The notes under the pieces: generated by a model
Databases searched by the model: none
Seen by the model: only the letters and a program-made list of their open reading frames with translations
Told to the model about the DNA's origin: nothing
Made by a program: the position numbers and the translations under genes
Source: Candidatus Ozemobacteraceae bacterium
GTDB taxonomy: Bacteria; Muiribacteriota; Ozemobacteria; Ozemobacterales; Ozemobacteraceae
Direction: 5' to 3'
Assembly (NCBI GenBank): GCA_035373905.1
Contig: DAOSOK010000040.1
Span: forward strand, 1 to 41,367
Length of the DNA stretch: 41,367 bases
Part shown: positions 1 through 9,239 of the stretch, piece by piece
Numbering within the stretch: the stretch's first letter is position 1
Layout of the letters: each line of letters opens with the position of its first letter

Positions 1-18
1 GGTAGATGCCAGGGTTAT

Positions 19-58
19 GAACCGCCTGGGGCCAAAAGCCCCGGGCGGTTCTGTCTTT
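19..58 (+). terminator. Rho-independent terminator of an upstream gene outside the window
   Basis: A 14-bp stem pairs 19-32 with 38-51, with one G-T pair and a CAAAA loop. It is followed by a T-rich tail, TGTCTTT. No gene in the window ends just before it, so it most likely serves a gene to the left of position 1. Confidence 0.7.
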
Positions 59-87
59 AGCCGGAAATTTTCGCCACAACGACAACG

Positions 88-198
88 CACCACGGAGACA
101 CCGAGACACAGAGAACATTTCACCACAAAGCCACAAAGGCACAAAGACAACAAGCCACAGAGACACCGAGACACAGAGAGGGATCCGCAGATGACGCA
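88..198. repeat. Low-complexity CACAGAGACACCGAG-type repeat block
   Basis: The segment contains two near-identical copies of GAGACACCGAGACACAGAGA (95-114 and about 160-179). They are separated by CACAAAGGCACAAAG-like units, and the block ends with ATCCGCAGATGACGCA (183-198). Related units recur at 18651-18690 (CCACAGAGTCACAGAGACG) and the last unit recurs at 22826-22841. The block is intergenic. The in-frame extension of the next ORF through it is not a plausible protein. Confidence 0.7.
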
Positions 199-316
199 GA
201 TTCCGCTGATATATATTAAACATCATACAACACACATGACAACACGCCCTACCGCCAACGGCGTCGTTCATATCGTGATATCATTATTAACGAATCTTTT
301 CGATGGAGGCATGATC

Positions 317-958
317 ATGCGATTTCCCATCCTGACCGCATTGATGGTGGCGTTGTCACTTTCGGCCGTGTCGGCGCAAACCCTCGAGAACATCAAACTC
401 CCCGCACCGGCACTGACCCCCGACAAGCCTCTCATGCAGGCTCTGAAAGAACGCCAGAGCCGCAGAGAATATACCGACAAACCTCTGACATCGCAGGATC
501 TTTCCAACATTCTCTGGTGCGCGAATGGCGTCAATCGCCCCGAAAGCGGCAAACGGACGAGCCCGTCGGCGAAAAACGCACAGGATATCGATATCTATGC
601 CATCATGAAAGACGGCGTGTATCTATACGATGCACCGAAACACGAACTGGCACTCATCGCTTCTGGTGATCATAAGCTTGCGGCTGGAACGCAGCCCTAT
701 GTCGCATCCGCACCTCTCAACCTCATATATGTGTCTGACCTTTCGAAATTCGATTTCATGAAAGAGCGCGAAGATCAGCTTGTCGCCGCTTCCGTCGATG
801 CAGGCCACTGCTCGCAGAATGTCTATCTGTATGGAGCGGCCGCGAATCTCGCCGTCGTCACCAGAATGTCCGTGCCGAAAGAGAAGGCGGCGGAGGTGCT
901 CAAGCTCAGACCTCAGCAGTACATCGTGATTGGGCAGACGATCGGATATCCGAAATGA
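317..958 (+). CDS. Exported nitroreductase-family (SagB/ThcOx-like) protein
   Basis: The protein has 213 aa when started at the ATG at 317, which has GGAGG seven bases upstream; an ATG at 311 is too close to that site. Residues 1-21 form a Sec-type signal peptide (hydrophobic core, VSAQ cleavage region). The mature part reads as a compact nitroreductase fold: an N-terminal KERQSRREYTDKPLT segment typical of the flavin-phosphate-binding arm, then SNILWCANGVNRP, and a late ASVDAGHCSQNVYLYGAA helix. Members of this fold bind FMN and dimerise, and SagB-type members are known outside RiPP clusters. No RiPP partner is seen here. An extracytoplasmic location is inferred from the signal sequence; the substrate is unknown. 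Confidence 0.8.
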   Translation: MRFPILTALMVALSLSAVSAQTLENIKLPAPALTPDKPLMQALKERQSRREYTDKPLTSQDLSNILWCANGVNRPESGKRTSPSAKNAQDIDIYAIMKDGVYLYDAPKHELALIASGDHKLAAGTQPYVASAPLNLIYVSDLSKFDFMKEREDQLVAASVDAGHCSQNVYLYGAAANLAVVTRMSVPKEKAAEVLKLRPQQYIVIGQTIGYPK

Positions 959-1034
959 CGATCGGTTTTTCCCGAAACTGATCGCGTTCGATCTCGTAGT
1001 AATGGAAATGTGTGTCCGGAGGTGACGGGGCCGT

Positions 1035-2330
1035 ATGAAGAGAATCCTTTTTGCTTGTCTCGCGGTGGCGTGCCTGCTCGCTCCTTCCCCGTGTCTTGCG
1101 GCAGGGCCATCTGCCGACGGACAGAAAATTCTCGGGAAGGCACCGGTGAAATACGGAACAGGGAAGAAGGTTCGCCGGACGCATAACGAGGCGGCGATCG
1201 TCACCCGCATCTGGACGCCGGGGCTCGATGAAAAATTCGTTCCGCAGGGCCTCACATGGTCTTCTCCATATGTGCTCGTTGCCGGGTATATCTGGGACGG
1301 CCGCAAAGACGACAGCGAGGCTGTCGAATGCAGGGTGTATCGCATAGATCCGGCGACGGGCGAATCCCGCGGCTGGTTCACGATGGGGCCGATCGAACAG
1401 GGCGCCCTGTGCAAGCATGCCGGCGGCCTCGCCTGCGATGGGCAGGGCATTCTGTATGTTTCAGACACCCGCCATGTGTTCAAGATCGATATCGAAAAGG
1501 CATTCAAGCTCGGCTCTGCCTTCAACAACGAGGCTCTCCTGGCCCGGGTTGCCCTCGGCGGCACCGGGGATGACGGGATCGTCGGTTCTTTCGCAGCCTG
1601 GAAAAAATCGGCGTCGACGCTGCAAAAGGCGGCGATGTTCCTGAAACCGCGCGCAGTGGCCGACGCGCCTGCCACGAACGTGTCTGTTTCGAACACCCGG
1701 AGCGAGGGCGGTAGAAACCCCTTCGGCGGGCGCCAGATCACCATCACGGCGAATGGCGACGAAGCGGCTGACCGTCCGGCCACGGGTACCGTTGGGATCG
1801 GAATTGGCCTGAAGGAGTTGCCGGCTTCAGGAACGCTCTGGCTCGGGCGGTATACCGATGGTGAAGACCGGGAAAAAAATACCCGTATCTATGAAATTCC
1901 TGCCGGGCTGATCGCATGGGACGATCGGGACGGTGAGAACCAGCCGGGAAAACCCGATCTGGGCAGAAAGGTGCGCACGCTGACGGCTTCGAATGCTTCG
2001 ACGAGCCTCTGGATCAGCGCCGGGGCCCAGGGTGCGGCATTCGACAGGGAGGGGAATCTCTGGATCAGCCGGACGGTCACCCGTCGCCTCGAAAAGACGA
2101 GCGTGCTTCACAAGAAAGATCCCAAAACCGGCGATATCGTGGCGAAATACGAGATCCTTCACGGCCTCGAAGACCTGGCCTTCGATGACAAGGGGTATCT
2201 CTGGGCGGTGTCGGAAAGCGGCTGTTGGAAATACCAGCACTGGAAGGTGTTTTCGGGGTTCCGGCTCATCGACGATTTTTTCCCGTTGCTGATAAAGATC
2301 GACGTGAGCCGCCTCCAGAGCTATGACTGA
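1035..2330 (+). CDS. Exported protein with beta-propeller-like repeats, function unknown
   Basis: 431 aa. GGAGGTGA lies nine bases upstream of the ATG. Residues 1-23 form a Sec signal peptide (LFACLAVACLLAPSPCLAA). The rest contains recurrent short segments of the type seen in propeller proteins: LTWSSPYVLVAGYIW, GGLACDGQGILYVSD, QGAAFDREGNLWISRT and LEDLAFDDKGYLWAVSE, each a blade-like strand pair with an Asp-Gly turn. I recognise no catalytic motif. It lies 18 bases upstream of the maltokinase gene on the same strand, so co-transcription is possible. A role in binding or sensing an extracellular ligand is only a guess. Confidence 0.75.
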   Translation: MKRILFACLAVACLLAPSPCLAAGPSADGQKILGKAPVKYGTGKKVRRTHNEAAIVTRIWTPGLDEKFVPQGLTWSSPYVLVAGYIWDGRKDDSEAVECRVYRIDPATGESRGWFTMGPIEQGALCKHAGGLACDGQGILYVSDTRHVFKIDIEKAFKLGSAFNNEALLARVALGGTGDDGIVGSFAAWKKSASTLQKAAMFLKPRAVADAPATNVSVSNTRSEGGRNPFGGRQITITANGDEAADRPATGTVGIGIGLKELPASGTLWLGRYTDGEDREKNTRIYEIPAGLIAWDDRDGENQPGKPDLGRKVRTLTASNASTSLWISAGAQGAAFDREGNLWISRTVTRRLEKTSVLHKKDPKTGDIVAKYEILHGLEDLAFDDKGYLWAVSESGCWKYQHWKVFSGFRLIDDFFPLLIKIDVSRLQSYD

Positions 2331-2348
2331 GCGCTGCAGGCGCACGCC

Positions 2349-3869
2349 GTGAGGTCCTTCACCAGATCTCTCGAAGAAGGCGTATCCCGATATATCCGGA
2401 CAAAACGGTGGTTTGCCGGGAAGGGGCGTGAAATATCCGCGGTCCGGCTTCTCACGGCTGAGCCGGTTCGCATCGACGATCTGCCCGAATGGGTCTGCGC
2501 GATGTTTTCAGTCTCCTTTGCCGGCGGATCCGTCCAGACCTATTTTCTTCCCCTGAGCGTCTTCCGGTCCGGCGCCGAACTGCCCCCCGGGCTTCCGTCC
2601 GAGGCCTGCATCGTCGAAGCGGATGGAGCGCGAGGCCGATGTTTCGTATTTGACGCCCTTCATGATGACCAGTTTTGCCGGGGAGTTCTTGCGGCCCTCA
2701 GAAGATCCGGTGACGTTTCTCTCGAAAACGGCGTTCTGCGGTTTTCCGCCTCCGGCGCTCTTAAGGAAATGGATTCCAGGCATGAAGAGCCGGTTTGCAG
2801 GCTCAGCCTAGAGCAGAGTCACTCCTCGTATCGGCTCGGCGACCGGATGATCGTAAAAATATATCGCCAGATACAAAACGGGGTGAACCCCGAACTCGAG
2901 ATCGGCCGGTATCTCACGGAAAAAGCCGCGTTCCCGAATATGGCCCGGGTGGGAGGCGCGATCGAGTACCTCGGGGAAGGCGGGAATACGACGACTCTGG
3001 CCATCCTGCAGGAGTTCGTTCCGAACGGCGGCGACTGTTGGAACCACACGCTCGCGCATCTGAAGCGGCTATCCGAAGCCGTAGCCCGTGGAGAAGCGCC
3101 GGACAATGGAAATTTTCCCGAGCGGATGGAGCTGCTCGGCGAACGGGTCGGACTGCTTCATGCCGTGCTCGCCGGAACGTCCGGCGATCCAGCGTTCGAC
3201 CCTGAGCCGGTTTCCGATGATGACTGGGTGGAATGGATGTCGTCGATCGAACGGTCGGCGGTTGAAACCCTGGATGCCTTGAAACGAAGAATCGATTCCA
3301 TTCCGGAACGGCATCGCGCCATGGTCGAAGAGGTCTGTGCCGCATCCGATCGCATTCGCGACCATGTGAAAACATTCCGCCCTGATCTTGCCTCGATACG
3401 CAAGGCCAGGATTCACGGAGACCTCCATCTCGGCCAGATTCTCGTGACGCAGGATGATTTCGTCATCATCGATTTCGAGGGTGAGCCGGCCCGGCCGCTC
3501 GCGGAGCGGCGTCGCAAGCATCTTCCGGTGCGCGATGTCGCCGGGATGCTGCGGTCGTTTGGGTATGCTGCGCGAATGACCGTTCAGCACGAGTCCCTCG
3601 GAAACGATGAGTTCGATCGCCGATTGTCGGCCATGGCTGAAGACTGGGAACATCGGATCGGCGAAATATTTCTGAGCGGATACTTTCACGGCGCAGGCGA
3701 CTGCGTAGCGATTCCCCGTGACCGGGATGTGTTCGATTCGCTGCTGAACCTTTTCCTGCTCGAAAAGGTCCTGTATGAGTGTGTCTACGAGCTGAACAAC
3801 AGACCGGATTGGATCGGCATTCCGATTGCAGGATTGATAAATATAGTAAGAAATATTTATCTGGCATGA
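2349..3869 (+). CDS. mak: Maltokinase-like protein (aminoglycoside-phosphotransferase fold)
   Basis: 506 aa. It starts at GTG with GCAGG eight bases upstream; no ATG is better placed. The N-terminal ~130 residues (KRWFAGKGREISAVRLL onward) resemble the cap domain of Mak/Pep2 maltokinases. The rest is an APH-like kinase: RIHGDLHLGQILV near residue 355 is the catalytic loop, and IIDFEGEPARPLAERRRK near 372 carries the metal-binding Asp and the family-typical FEGEP. Maltokinase makes maltose 1-phosphate from maltose with ATP, feeding GlgE alpha-glucan synthesis. No treS, glgE or glgB is seen nearby, so the substrate assignment is by family only. The next gene begins 10 bases downstream. Confidence 0.85.
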   Translation: MRSFTRSLEEGVSRYIRTKRWFAGKGREISAVRLLTAEPVRIDDLPEWVCAMFSVSFAGGSVQTYFLPLSVFRSGAELPPGLPSEACIVEADGARGRCFVFDALHDDQFCRGVLAALRRSGDVSLENGVLRFSASGALKEMDSRHEEPVCRLSLEQSHSSYRLGDRMIVKIYRQIQNGVNPELEIGRYLTEKAAFPNMARVGGAIEYLGEGGNTTTLAILQEFVPNGGDCWNHTLAHLKRLSEAVARGEAPDNGNFPERMELLGERVGLLHAVLAGTSGDPAFDPEPVSDDDWVEWMSSIERSAVETLDALKRRIDSIPERHRAMVEEVCAASDRIRDHVKTFRPDLASIRKARIHGDLHLGQILVTQDDFVIIDFEGEPARPLAERRRKHLPVRDVAGMLRSFGYAARMTVQHESLGNDEFDRRLSAMAEDWEHRIGEIFLSGYFHGAGDCVAIPRDRDVFDSLLNLFLLEKVLYECVYELNNRPDWIGIPIAGLINIVRNIYLA

Positions 3870-3879
3870 TGAGGGGCTC

Positions 3880-4869
3880 ATGGGACATCCGTTTTTCGAG
3901 ACGACGATCTGGATCTGGATCCGCCGGTTCCTGCTGCTGGGACTGGGAATCGTGGCGGCCGGCTTGATTTTTCAATCGAGATTCACTCCGCGCGACATGA
4001 CTGCCTGCGTTGAGGCTGTCGGATCTCTCGATGGCCTGTCGGAGGAGGAAAAGAGATTTTTCACGCCGGGCGGCGATTTCGATCTGCTCGGACGGCCTCG
4101 CCGCGGCGACTGGCTTGCCCAGTTTCCCGAGCGCGGTCAGACCTGGGATCAGTACCGACAGTCTGGGTTCAACCCGTTCGCCCCGCCCCATAATCGCCTG
4201 TATCTTCAGCCTCTCGGCGCATTTGCCAGCGGAAGCAGCCTGCTCGAGCGGCTGAAGGAATTCACCGCGGCGTTCTACGCCGCCGATGTGATTCTGCTGC
4301 CCCCTGTCGAGATCGCGTCGCAGTCATTCAGAGGCCGCATCAACACCCATACCGGACGGCCGCAGGTGCGCACCGGCGACATTCTCGAATGGCTGAAGGC
4401 CCGGCTTCCTGCCGACGCCTACTGCCTTACCGCCGTCACCATGGTCGATCTGTATCCGGATGACAACTGGAATTTCGTCTTCGGCGAAGCCACGCTTGCC
4501 GAACGGGTGGGCGTGTTCAGCTTCTGCCGGTACGATCCCGCGTTCTACGGGGAAGCGGCGGGTGCGGGAGACGAAGGCCTCTTTCTGCGTCGCTGCTGCA
4601 AAGTGCTGGCGCACGAGATCGGGCACATGTACGGCCTCTATCACTGCGTGCACTTCCGGTGCCTGATGAACGGGTCGAACAATCTTCCCGAGAGTGATTC
4701 CCGACCGATGCACGAGTGCCCCGTGTGCCTCCGGAAATTCTGGTCCAACATCCGGTTTTCTCTGGCCGACCGGTATCTGAAGCTTCAGCACTGGTACCGG
4801 CAGGCCGGATGGGCCGACGAGGAAGCCTGGATCTCGCGGCGCCTGAAAACCGTTCTGGGCAAGGAATGA
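3880..4869 (+). CDS. amzA: Membrane-anchored archaemetzincin-like zinc metalloprotease
   Basis: 329 aa. Residues ~10-28 (WIWIRRFLLLGLGIVAAGLI) form one N-terminal membrane segment, followed by about 80 residues of unrecognised sequence. The archaemetzincin domain follows: HEIGHMYGLYHC near residue 244 gives HExxHxxGx3C, then CLM, then a spaced CPVC, matching the family's extra structural zinc site. Archaemetzincins are metzincin-clan metalloproteases, usually about 170-200 aa and soluble, so the anchored long N-terminus is unusual. The domain probably faces the outside of the cytoplasmic membrane (inference from the anchor). It follows the kinase gene closely and converges on deaD with a 21-bp gap. 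Confidence 0.85.
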   Translation: MGHPFFETTIWIWIRRFLLLGLGIVAAGLIFQSRFTPRDMTACVEAVGSLDGLSEEEKRFFTPGGDFDLLGRPRRGDWLAQFPERGQTWDQYRQSGFNPFAPPHNRLYLQPLGAFASGSSLLERLKEFTAAFYAADVILLPPVEIASQSFRGRINTHTGRPQVRTGDILEWLKARLPADAYCLTAVTMVDLYPDDNWNFVFGEATLAERVGVFSFCRYDPAFYGEAAGAGDEGLFLRRCCKVLAHEIGHMYGLYHCVHFRCLMNGSNNLPESDSRPMHECPVCLRKFWSNIRFSLADRYLKLQHWYRQAGWADEEAWISRRLKTVLGKE

Positions 4870-4890
4870 AGCGCCTTTTTGCGGGGTCTG

Positions 4891-7032
4891 TCAGCGGTCG
4901 CGGGTGCGCTTCGATTTCGGCGGGGCCCAGCCTGCTTTTTTGCCCTGATCTTTGCGTTTGGGGCTGACCCCGGCGTCGTGCTTTTTCCAGCCTGTTCCCG
5001 TTTTTGTCCTGGCAGGTTTGAATTCGGCGTCGCCGGTCTGGTGGTGAGGCGATCGTCCCGTATCTGGTTTTTTCCCGAACGTTTTTCCCCCCGCAAAGCG
5101 GGGCTTTTCGACAAACTCGCGCTTTTCACGAGGGGGTCGGGAGACCGGCCGTTCCGTCTCGATGTGATGTGGGCGGGCTGGTTTTTGGGGCCGCTCTGAC
5201 GATGCTTCAGCCGGCGGTTCCGAAGGTGCCTCTTCGTCGAGGGGCGCGCGCGGAGCTGCGGGGTCGAAGCGCGAGATGCGCAGGCGACGGCCGGCCACCC
5301 AGGTTTTGCTCAGGATGCCGAACGAAGAGGCGAACACCTCTTCGGGCAGGTCGACGGTGCTGAACTCGTCGTGAAGTATAATTCGGCCTATATGACTACT
5401 GTCGATGCCTGATTCGCCTGCGATGGCCCCGACGATCTGGCCGGGCTTGACCATGTGGCGGCGGCCGACCTCGATGCGGTATCGGGTCATGCCTGGCTCC
5501 ATCTCCTCGTTGTCGCGATGTACGCGGGGCTTGCGCTCGGCGGCCGGCGGTCGTTCGCGCCGCGGGCGTTCTTCCCTGCCCAGCAGTTCGGCCGACGCGA
5601 CTTTGATCTCCCGGTATTCTTTCGATTCGGAGAGACGCTTGCGGCGTTCCTCTTTCTGTTTCGCGACCTGTTCGAACGCCCTGTTCGCCGATTCCTCCTC
5701 GGCTTTTTCGGTCAGCAGGAAGGACCGGCCCTGCTGGCTCATGAGGGCGAGCGCGGCGGCGACTTCCAATGGAGGAACACCGGCTTCCTTCGAAAACTCG
5801 GTCACGATCGAGAGATAGGCCTTCCACTCCTCGCCGTTGAGAACGCCGGCGATGCGTGTCTTGAAGCCCGATATGCGTTTTTCGTTGATGGCCGCGATGG
5901 TCGGGAGCTCCAGGAGTTCGATCTTCTGGCGGGTCGCGCCTTCGATGACCTTCAGCAGGTGCCGCTCGCGCGGAGCGACGAACAGGATCGCCTCGCCGCT
6001 CCGGCCTGCCCGGCCCGTTCTGCCGATGCGGTGAATATAGGACTCGGTATCATACGGCAGATCATAATTGATGACGTGGCTGATGCGGTCGACGTCGAGG
6101 CCGCGGGCCGCGACATCGGTGGCGATGAGAATATTCAGTTTCCCCGAGCGCAGCTGCTCGATCGTGCGCTCACGCTGGTTCTGCGGAATGTCGCCGTTCA
6201 GGGGCACGGCGGTGAAACCGCGCGTCGCGAGCTGCTCGGTGAGCTCTAGCGTCTCGATCTTGGTGCGCACGAAGATCAGCATGGCGTCGAACGATTCCAT
6301 CTCGATGATGCGCGAAAGCGCGTCGAGCTTGTGATACCGGTTGACGAGCCAGTATCGCTGGCGGGTCGCCTCGACGGTCGTGGTCTTGCTCTTGATGATC
6401 ACTTCCTCGGGCTCGTTCATGTACGTCTTTGCGATCGTCCTGATCGCGCTGGGCAGGGTCGCCGAGAACAGCGCGATCTGGCGCTTCCCCGGCGTTTCCT
6501 GAAGCACGCGCTCGACATCCTCCTTGAAGCCCATCTTCAGCATCTCGTCGGCCTCGTCGAGCACGAGGCATGCGAGCGATTTCAGGATGAGGCTGCCGCG
6601 CTCGATGTGGTCGATGACCCGCCCCGGCGTCCCGATGACGACGTGGGCGCCGCGCGCGAGCTGACGGAGCTGCGGCCCATACTCCTGGCCCCCGTAGATC
6701 GGCAGGATCTTCAAGCCGGGAAGATGCGCACCGTATTTTTTGAACGCCTCGGCGACCTGCCCGGCGAGTTCGCGGGTCGGCGCCAGCACGAGCACCTGCG
6801 GGTCGATCTTCGTTAGGTCGATCGTCGAGAGCAGGGGAAGCGCGAACGCCGCGGTCTTGCCGGTGCCGGTCTGCGCCTGGCCGAGCACGTCTTTCCCGGA
6901 GAGGATGATCGGAATCATCCGTGCCTGGATCGGCGTGGGCGTCTCGTACCCGACATCGTCGAGGGCGCGCAGAACCTGCGCATGGAGGCCGAGGTCGGCG
7001 AAGCGGACGGGGGTTTCGTCGGTGGAACTCAT
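4891..7032 (-). CDS. deaD: ATP-dependent RNA helicase DeaD (DEAD box) with DbpA-type RNA-binding domain
   Basis: 713 aa. The RecA-like core carries a Q motif (FADLGLHAQVLRAL, PTPIQ), AQTGTGKT near residue 50, VLDEADEML near 157, FSATLP, and HRIGRTGRAGR near 335. After a linker rich in charged residues, MTRYRIEVGRRHMVKPGQIVG (in part) begins a DbpA-like RNA-binding domain at about 513-590. A Lys/Arg/Pro-rich disordered tail of about 120 residues follows. This is the DeaD/CsdA architecture; such enzymes unwind RNA in ribosome assembly and mRNA decay, often in the cold. It follows uup on the same strand after a 213-bp gap that probably holds its own promoter and leader. Confidence 0.95.
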   Translation of the reverse strand: MSSTDETPVRFADLGLHAQVLRALDDVGYETPTPIQARMIPIILSGKDVLGQAQTGTGKTAAFALPLLSTIDLTKIDPQVLVLAPTRELAGQVAEAFKKYGAHLPGLKILPIYGGQEYGPQLRQLARGAHVVIGTPGRVIDHIERGSLILKSLACLVLDEADEMLKMGFKEDVERVLQETPGKRQIALFSATLPSAIRTIAKTYMNEPEEVIIKSKTTTVEATRQRYWLVNRYHKLDALSRIIEMESFDAMLIFVRTKIETLELTEQLATRGFTAVPLNGDIPQNQRERTIEQLRSGKLNILIATDVAARGLDVDRISHVINYDLPYDTESYIHRIGRTGRAGRSGEAILFVAPRERHLLKVIEGATRQKIELLELPTIAAINEKRISGFKTRIAGVLNGEEWKAYLSIVTEFSKEAGVPPLEVAAALALMSQQGRSFLLTEKAEEESANRAFEQVAKQKEERRKRLSESKEYREIKVASAELLGREERPRRERPPAAERKPRVHRDNEEMEPGMTRYRIEVGRRHMVKPGQIVGAIAGESGIDSSHIGRIILHDEFSTVDLPEEVFASSFGILSKTWVAGRRLRISRFDPAAPRAPLDEEAPSEPPAEASSERPQKPARPHHIETERPVSRPPREKREFVEKPRFAGGKTFGKKPDTGRSPHHQTGDAEFKPARTKTGTGWKKHDAGVSPKRKDQGKKAGWAPPKSKRTRDR

Positions 7033-7245
7033 TCGGAATACCTTCCTTTTTCGGAACAGCCGATCAATCCGGGGTCGTCATCACGCAGGAACGTATTGGG
7101 ATGAGTTGAACGCAGATTCATGACGGCACGCAAATCGTTCACTATATGTGTGACTATAAATATACCGCAATCCGTGAACGGTGTCGATTCACGCCCAAAC
7201 AGCACAAATTCGACCTGTACAGTATACCATACATTGCCGCCGGCG
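7033..7245 (-). promoter_or_regulatory. Upstream leader/promoter region of deaD
   Basis: This 213-bp intergenic stretch is locally A/T-rich compared with both flanking genes. On the minus strand it contains TTGCGG followed about 18 bases later by TATAGT, and nearer uup a TATACT box. The start codon at 7032 is preceded by AAAAAGGAAGG. A long 5' leader is usual for cold-regulated DEAD-box helicase genes. I cannot decide which box is used. Confidence 0.35.
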
Positions 7246-9162
7246 TCATTCGCGTTCGGCCAGTTCGGCCCAGCGGTTCATGTCGGCGTCGAGCGCGGCG
7301 GTGAGCGTGCCGAGTTCGTCTGACAGTGTCTTGATGGCCTCGAAGCCACCAGCTGGATCGGCGAGCTGTGCCTCGATCGCGGCCTTCCGTTCTTCCATCG
7401 AGCAGATGCGCGCCTGGAGTTCTTCTAGTTCCCGGCGTTCCTTGAACGATAGTTTTCCCTGCTTCGCTTCTTTCGCCGGTGTCGGCGCAATCCGGGGCGG
7501 TGCCGTCGGGGCATCGACCGTCGGTTGGGGGGGGGCGTCGTGTGTCCCTGCGTGTTCCAGGTAATAGGAATAGTTTCCCGGATACCCTGTCAACGTGCCT
7601 CCCGGCTCGATCTTGAAGAGCTGGTCGATCGTTCCGTCGAGAAACGCGCGGTCATGCGAAGCCACAATCAGACAGCCCCTGAACGAATCGAGATACGCTT
7701 CGAGGGCGACGAGCGTCGCGATGTCGAAGTCGTTCGTCGGTTCGTCGAGCAGCAGCACGTTCGGGGCGCCCATCAGGAGCTTGAGGAGCGAGAGTCGCCG
7801 CCGCTCGCCGCCCGAGAGGCGGTTCACGGGGCTGTACTGCATCTGGGGGGTGAACAGGAACCGTTCGAGCATCTGGCTTGCCGAGATCATGCCGCCGTCC
7901 GCCGTCGGAACCTGGTCGGCGATCGCTTTCACGAAATCGATCACCCGCAGCTCCTCCGTCGGTGTTTTCCCCGTGCCGGCGAACAGGTCGGGTTCCTGTT
8001 CGAAACACCCGATGACGGCGGTTTCCCCGACGTCAATACGCCCGGAATCGGGTTTCAGTATATTGGCTATTATATGCAGCAGCGTCGTCTTGCCCGATCC
8101 GTTCGGGCCGATGATGCCGATGCGGTCTCCCGCCTTCAGCCTGTAGGAAAAGCCGTCCAGGACTTTCTTCGCGCCGTACGATTTCGAGACGTTCTCGAGC
8201 TCCAGGATCTTGTTCCCGAGCCGGGATGAGACGGAGGACAGCTCGATCTGCCGGTCCTGCTTCGCTTTCGGTGCCGAAACGACCGCTTCTGCCCGTTCCA
8301 CGTGGGCTTTCTGCTTCGTGGAGCGGGCCTTGGCGCCTTGCCGGAGCCAGGCGAGCTCGCGCCGGATCAGGTTCTCGCGTTTGCGGGCTTCCGCATCTCG
8401 CTGGATCTCCTGTTCGGCCTTCCTCTCGAGGTAATACGAGTAGTTGCCCTCGAACCGCTGGACGCGGCCGCCCTCGATCTCGAGCATGCGGTTCGTGACG
8501 CGGTCGAGGAAGTAGCGGTCGTGCGTGACGAGCAGCAGGGCGCCCTTGTAGGCGGCGAGATACGCTTCGAGCCATTCGATGGTGTCGGCGTCGAGATGGT
8601 TGGTCGGCTCGTCGAGAATCAGCAGGTCGGGGCGCAGAATCAGGCCGCGTGCGAGAGCGACGCGTCTTCGGAGACCGCCGGAAAGAGTCGCGGTGTCGGA
8701 GGACGTGTCGGTGATGCCGAGACGGCCCAGGACGGCTTTCGCGTTCGCCTCGAGGGCCCAGCCGCCGGTCGCGTCGAGCTGGTGCGACAGGTCGGAAATG
8801 CGCTCCAGCAGCTTTTCATTCGAGCCGCCGGCAGCCTCGAGGGCCGCGCAGGCTGCCTCGTAATCGCGCAGACAGCGGAGTTTCGGATCGCACTGGTCGA
8901 ACAGGGCGTCGAGAACCGTCTGGCCGGCCTTGAACTCGGGGTTCTGCGGCACGTAGGCGAGCCTTCTTTCGTTCGCGAGCGTCACCCGACCCGTGTCGGC
9001 CGTCTCGACACCCGCGACGATGCGCAGCAACGTGGTCTTGCCGCAACCGTTGCGGCCGATGATCCCCATCTTCTCGTCGCTCGCCAGGCCGAAGCAGACC
9101 GCATCGAGCAGCGTGCCCGACCCGTACCGCTTGCTGACCGATTCCAGGGAAAGAATGTTCAT
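7246..9162 (-). CDS. uup: ABC-F ATPase Uup
   Basis: 638 aa, starting at MNILSLESVSKRYG with GGGG upstream; the longer frame to 9423 runs antisense into the next gene and looks non-coding. Two nucleotide-binding domains are present. The first has GRNGCGKTT, LSGGLRRRVALARGL and LLILDEPTNHLD; the second has GPNGSGKTT, LSGGERRRLSLL and VLLLDEPTNDFD. A linker with EGNYSYYLERKAEQE separates them. The C-terminal ~75 residues (LSFKERRELEELQARI onward) form the coiled-coil tail typical of Uup. There are no membrane segments. Uup-type ABC-F proteins act on ribosomes or on branched DNA intermediates and do not transport. It lies between a glycosyltransferase gene and deaD, all on the minus strand. Confidence 0.92.
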   Translation of the reverse strand: MNILSLESVSKRYGSGTLLDAVCFGLASDEKMGIIGRNGCGKTTLLRIVAGVETADTGRVTLANERRLAYVPQNPEFKAGQTVLDALFDQCDPKLRCLRDYEAACAALEAAGGSNEKLLERISDLSHQLDATGGWALEANAKAVLGRLGITDTSSDTATLSGGLRRRVALARGLILRPDLLILDEPTNHLDADTIEWLEAYLAAYKGALLLVTHDRYFLDRVTNRMLEIEGGRVQRFEGNYSYYLERKAEQEIQRDAEARKRENLIRRELAWLRQGAKARSTKQKAHVERAEAVVSAPKAKQDRQIELSSVSSRLGNKILELENVSKSYGAKKVLDGFSYRLKAGDRIGIIGPNGSGKTTLLHIIANILKPDSGRIDVGETAVIGCFEQEPDLFAGTGKTPTEELRVIDFVKAIADQVPTADGGMISASQMLERFLFTPQMQYSPVNRLSGGERRRLSLLKLLMGAPNVLLLDEPTNDFDIATLVALEAYLDSFRGCLIVASHDRAFLDGTIDQLFKIEPGGTLTGYPGNYSYYLEHAGTHDAPPQPTVDAPTAPPRIAPTPAKEAKQGKLSFKERRELEELQARICSMEERKAAIEAQLADPAGGFEAIKTLSDELGTLTAALDADMNRWAELAERE

Positions 9163-9239
9163 CGTCGCCCCGCTATCCGTGATGCCCGAGTATACCAGCG
9201 CATCGGGAGATGTACCACCAAAAACGTCGCGAATCGATG

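Noticed and set aside
88..198. Possible CRISPR array in the CACAGAG-type repeat block
   Set aside because: The units are short, degenerate and without regular unique spacers, and there are no cas genes in the window.
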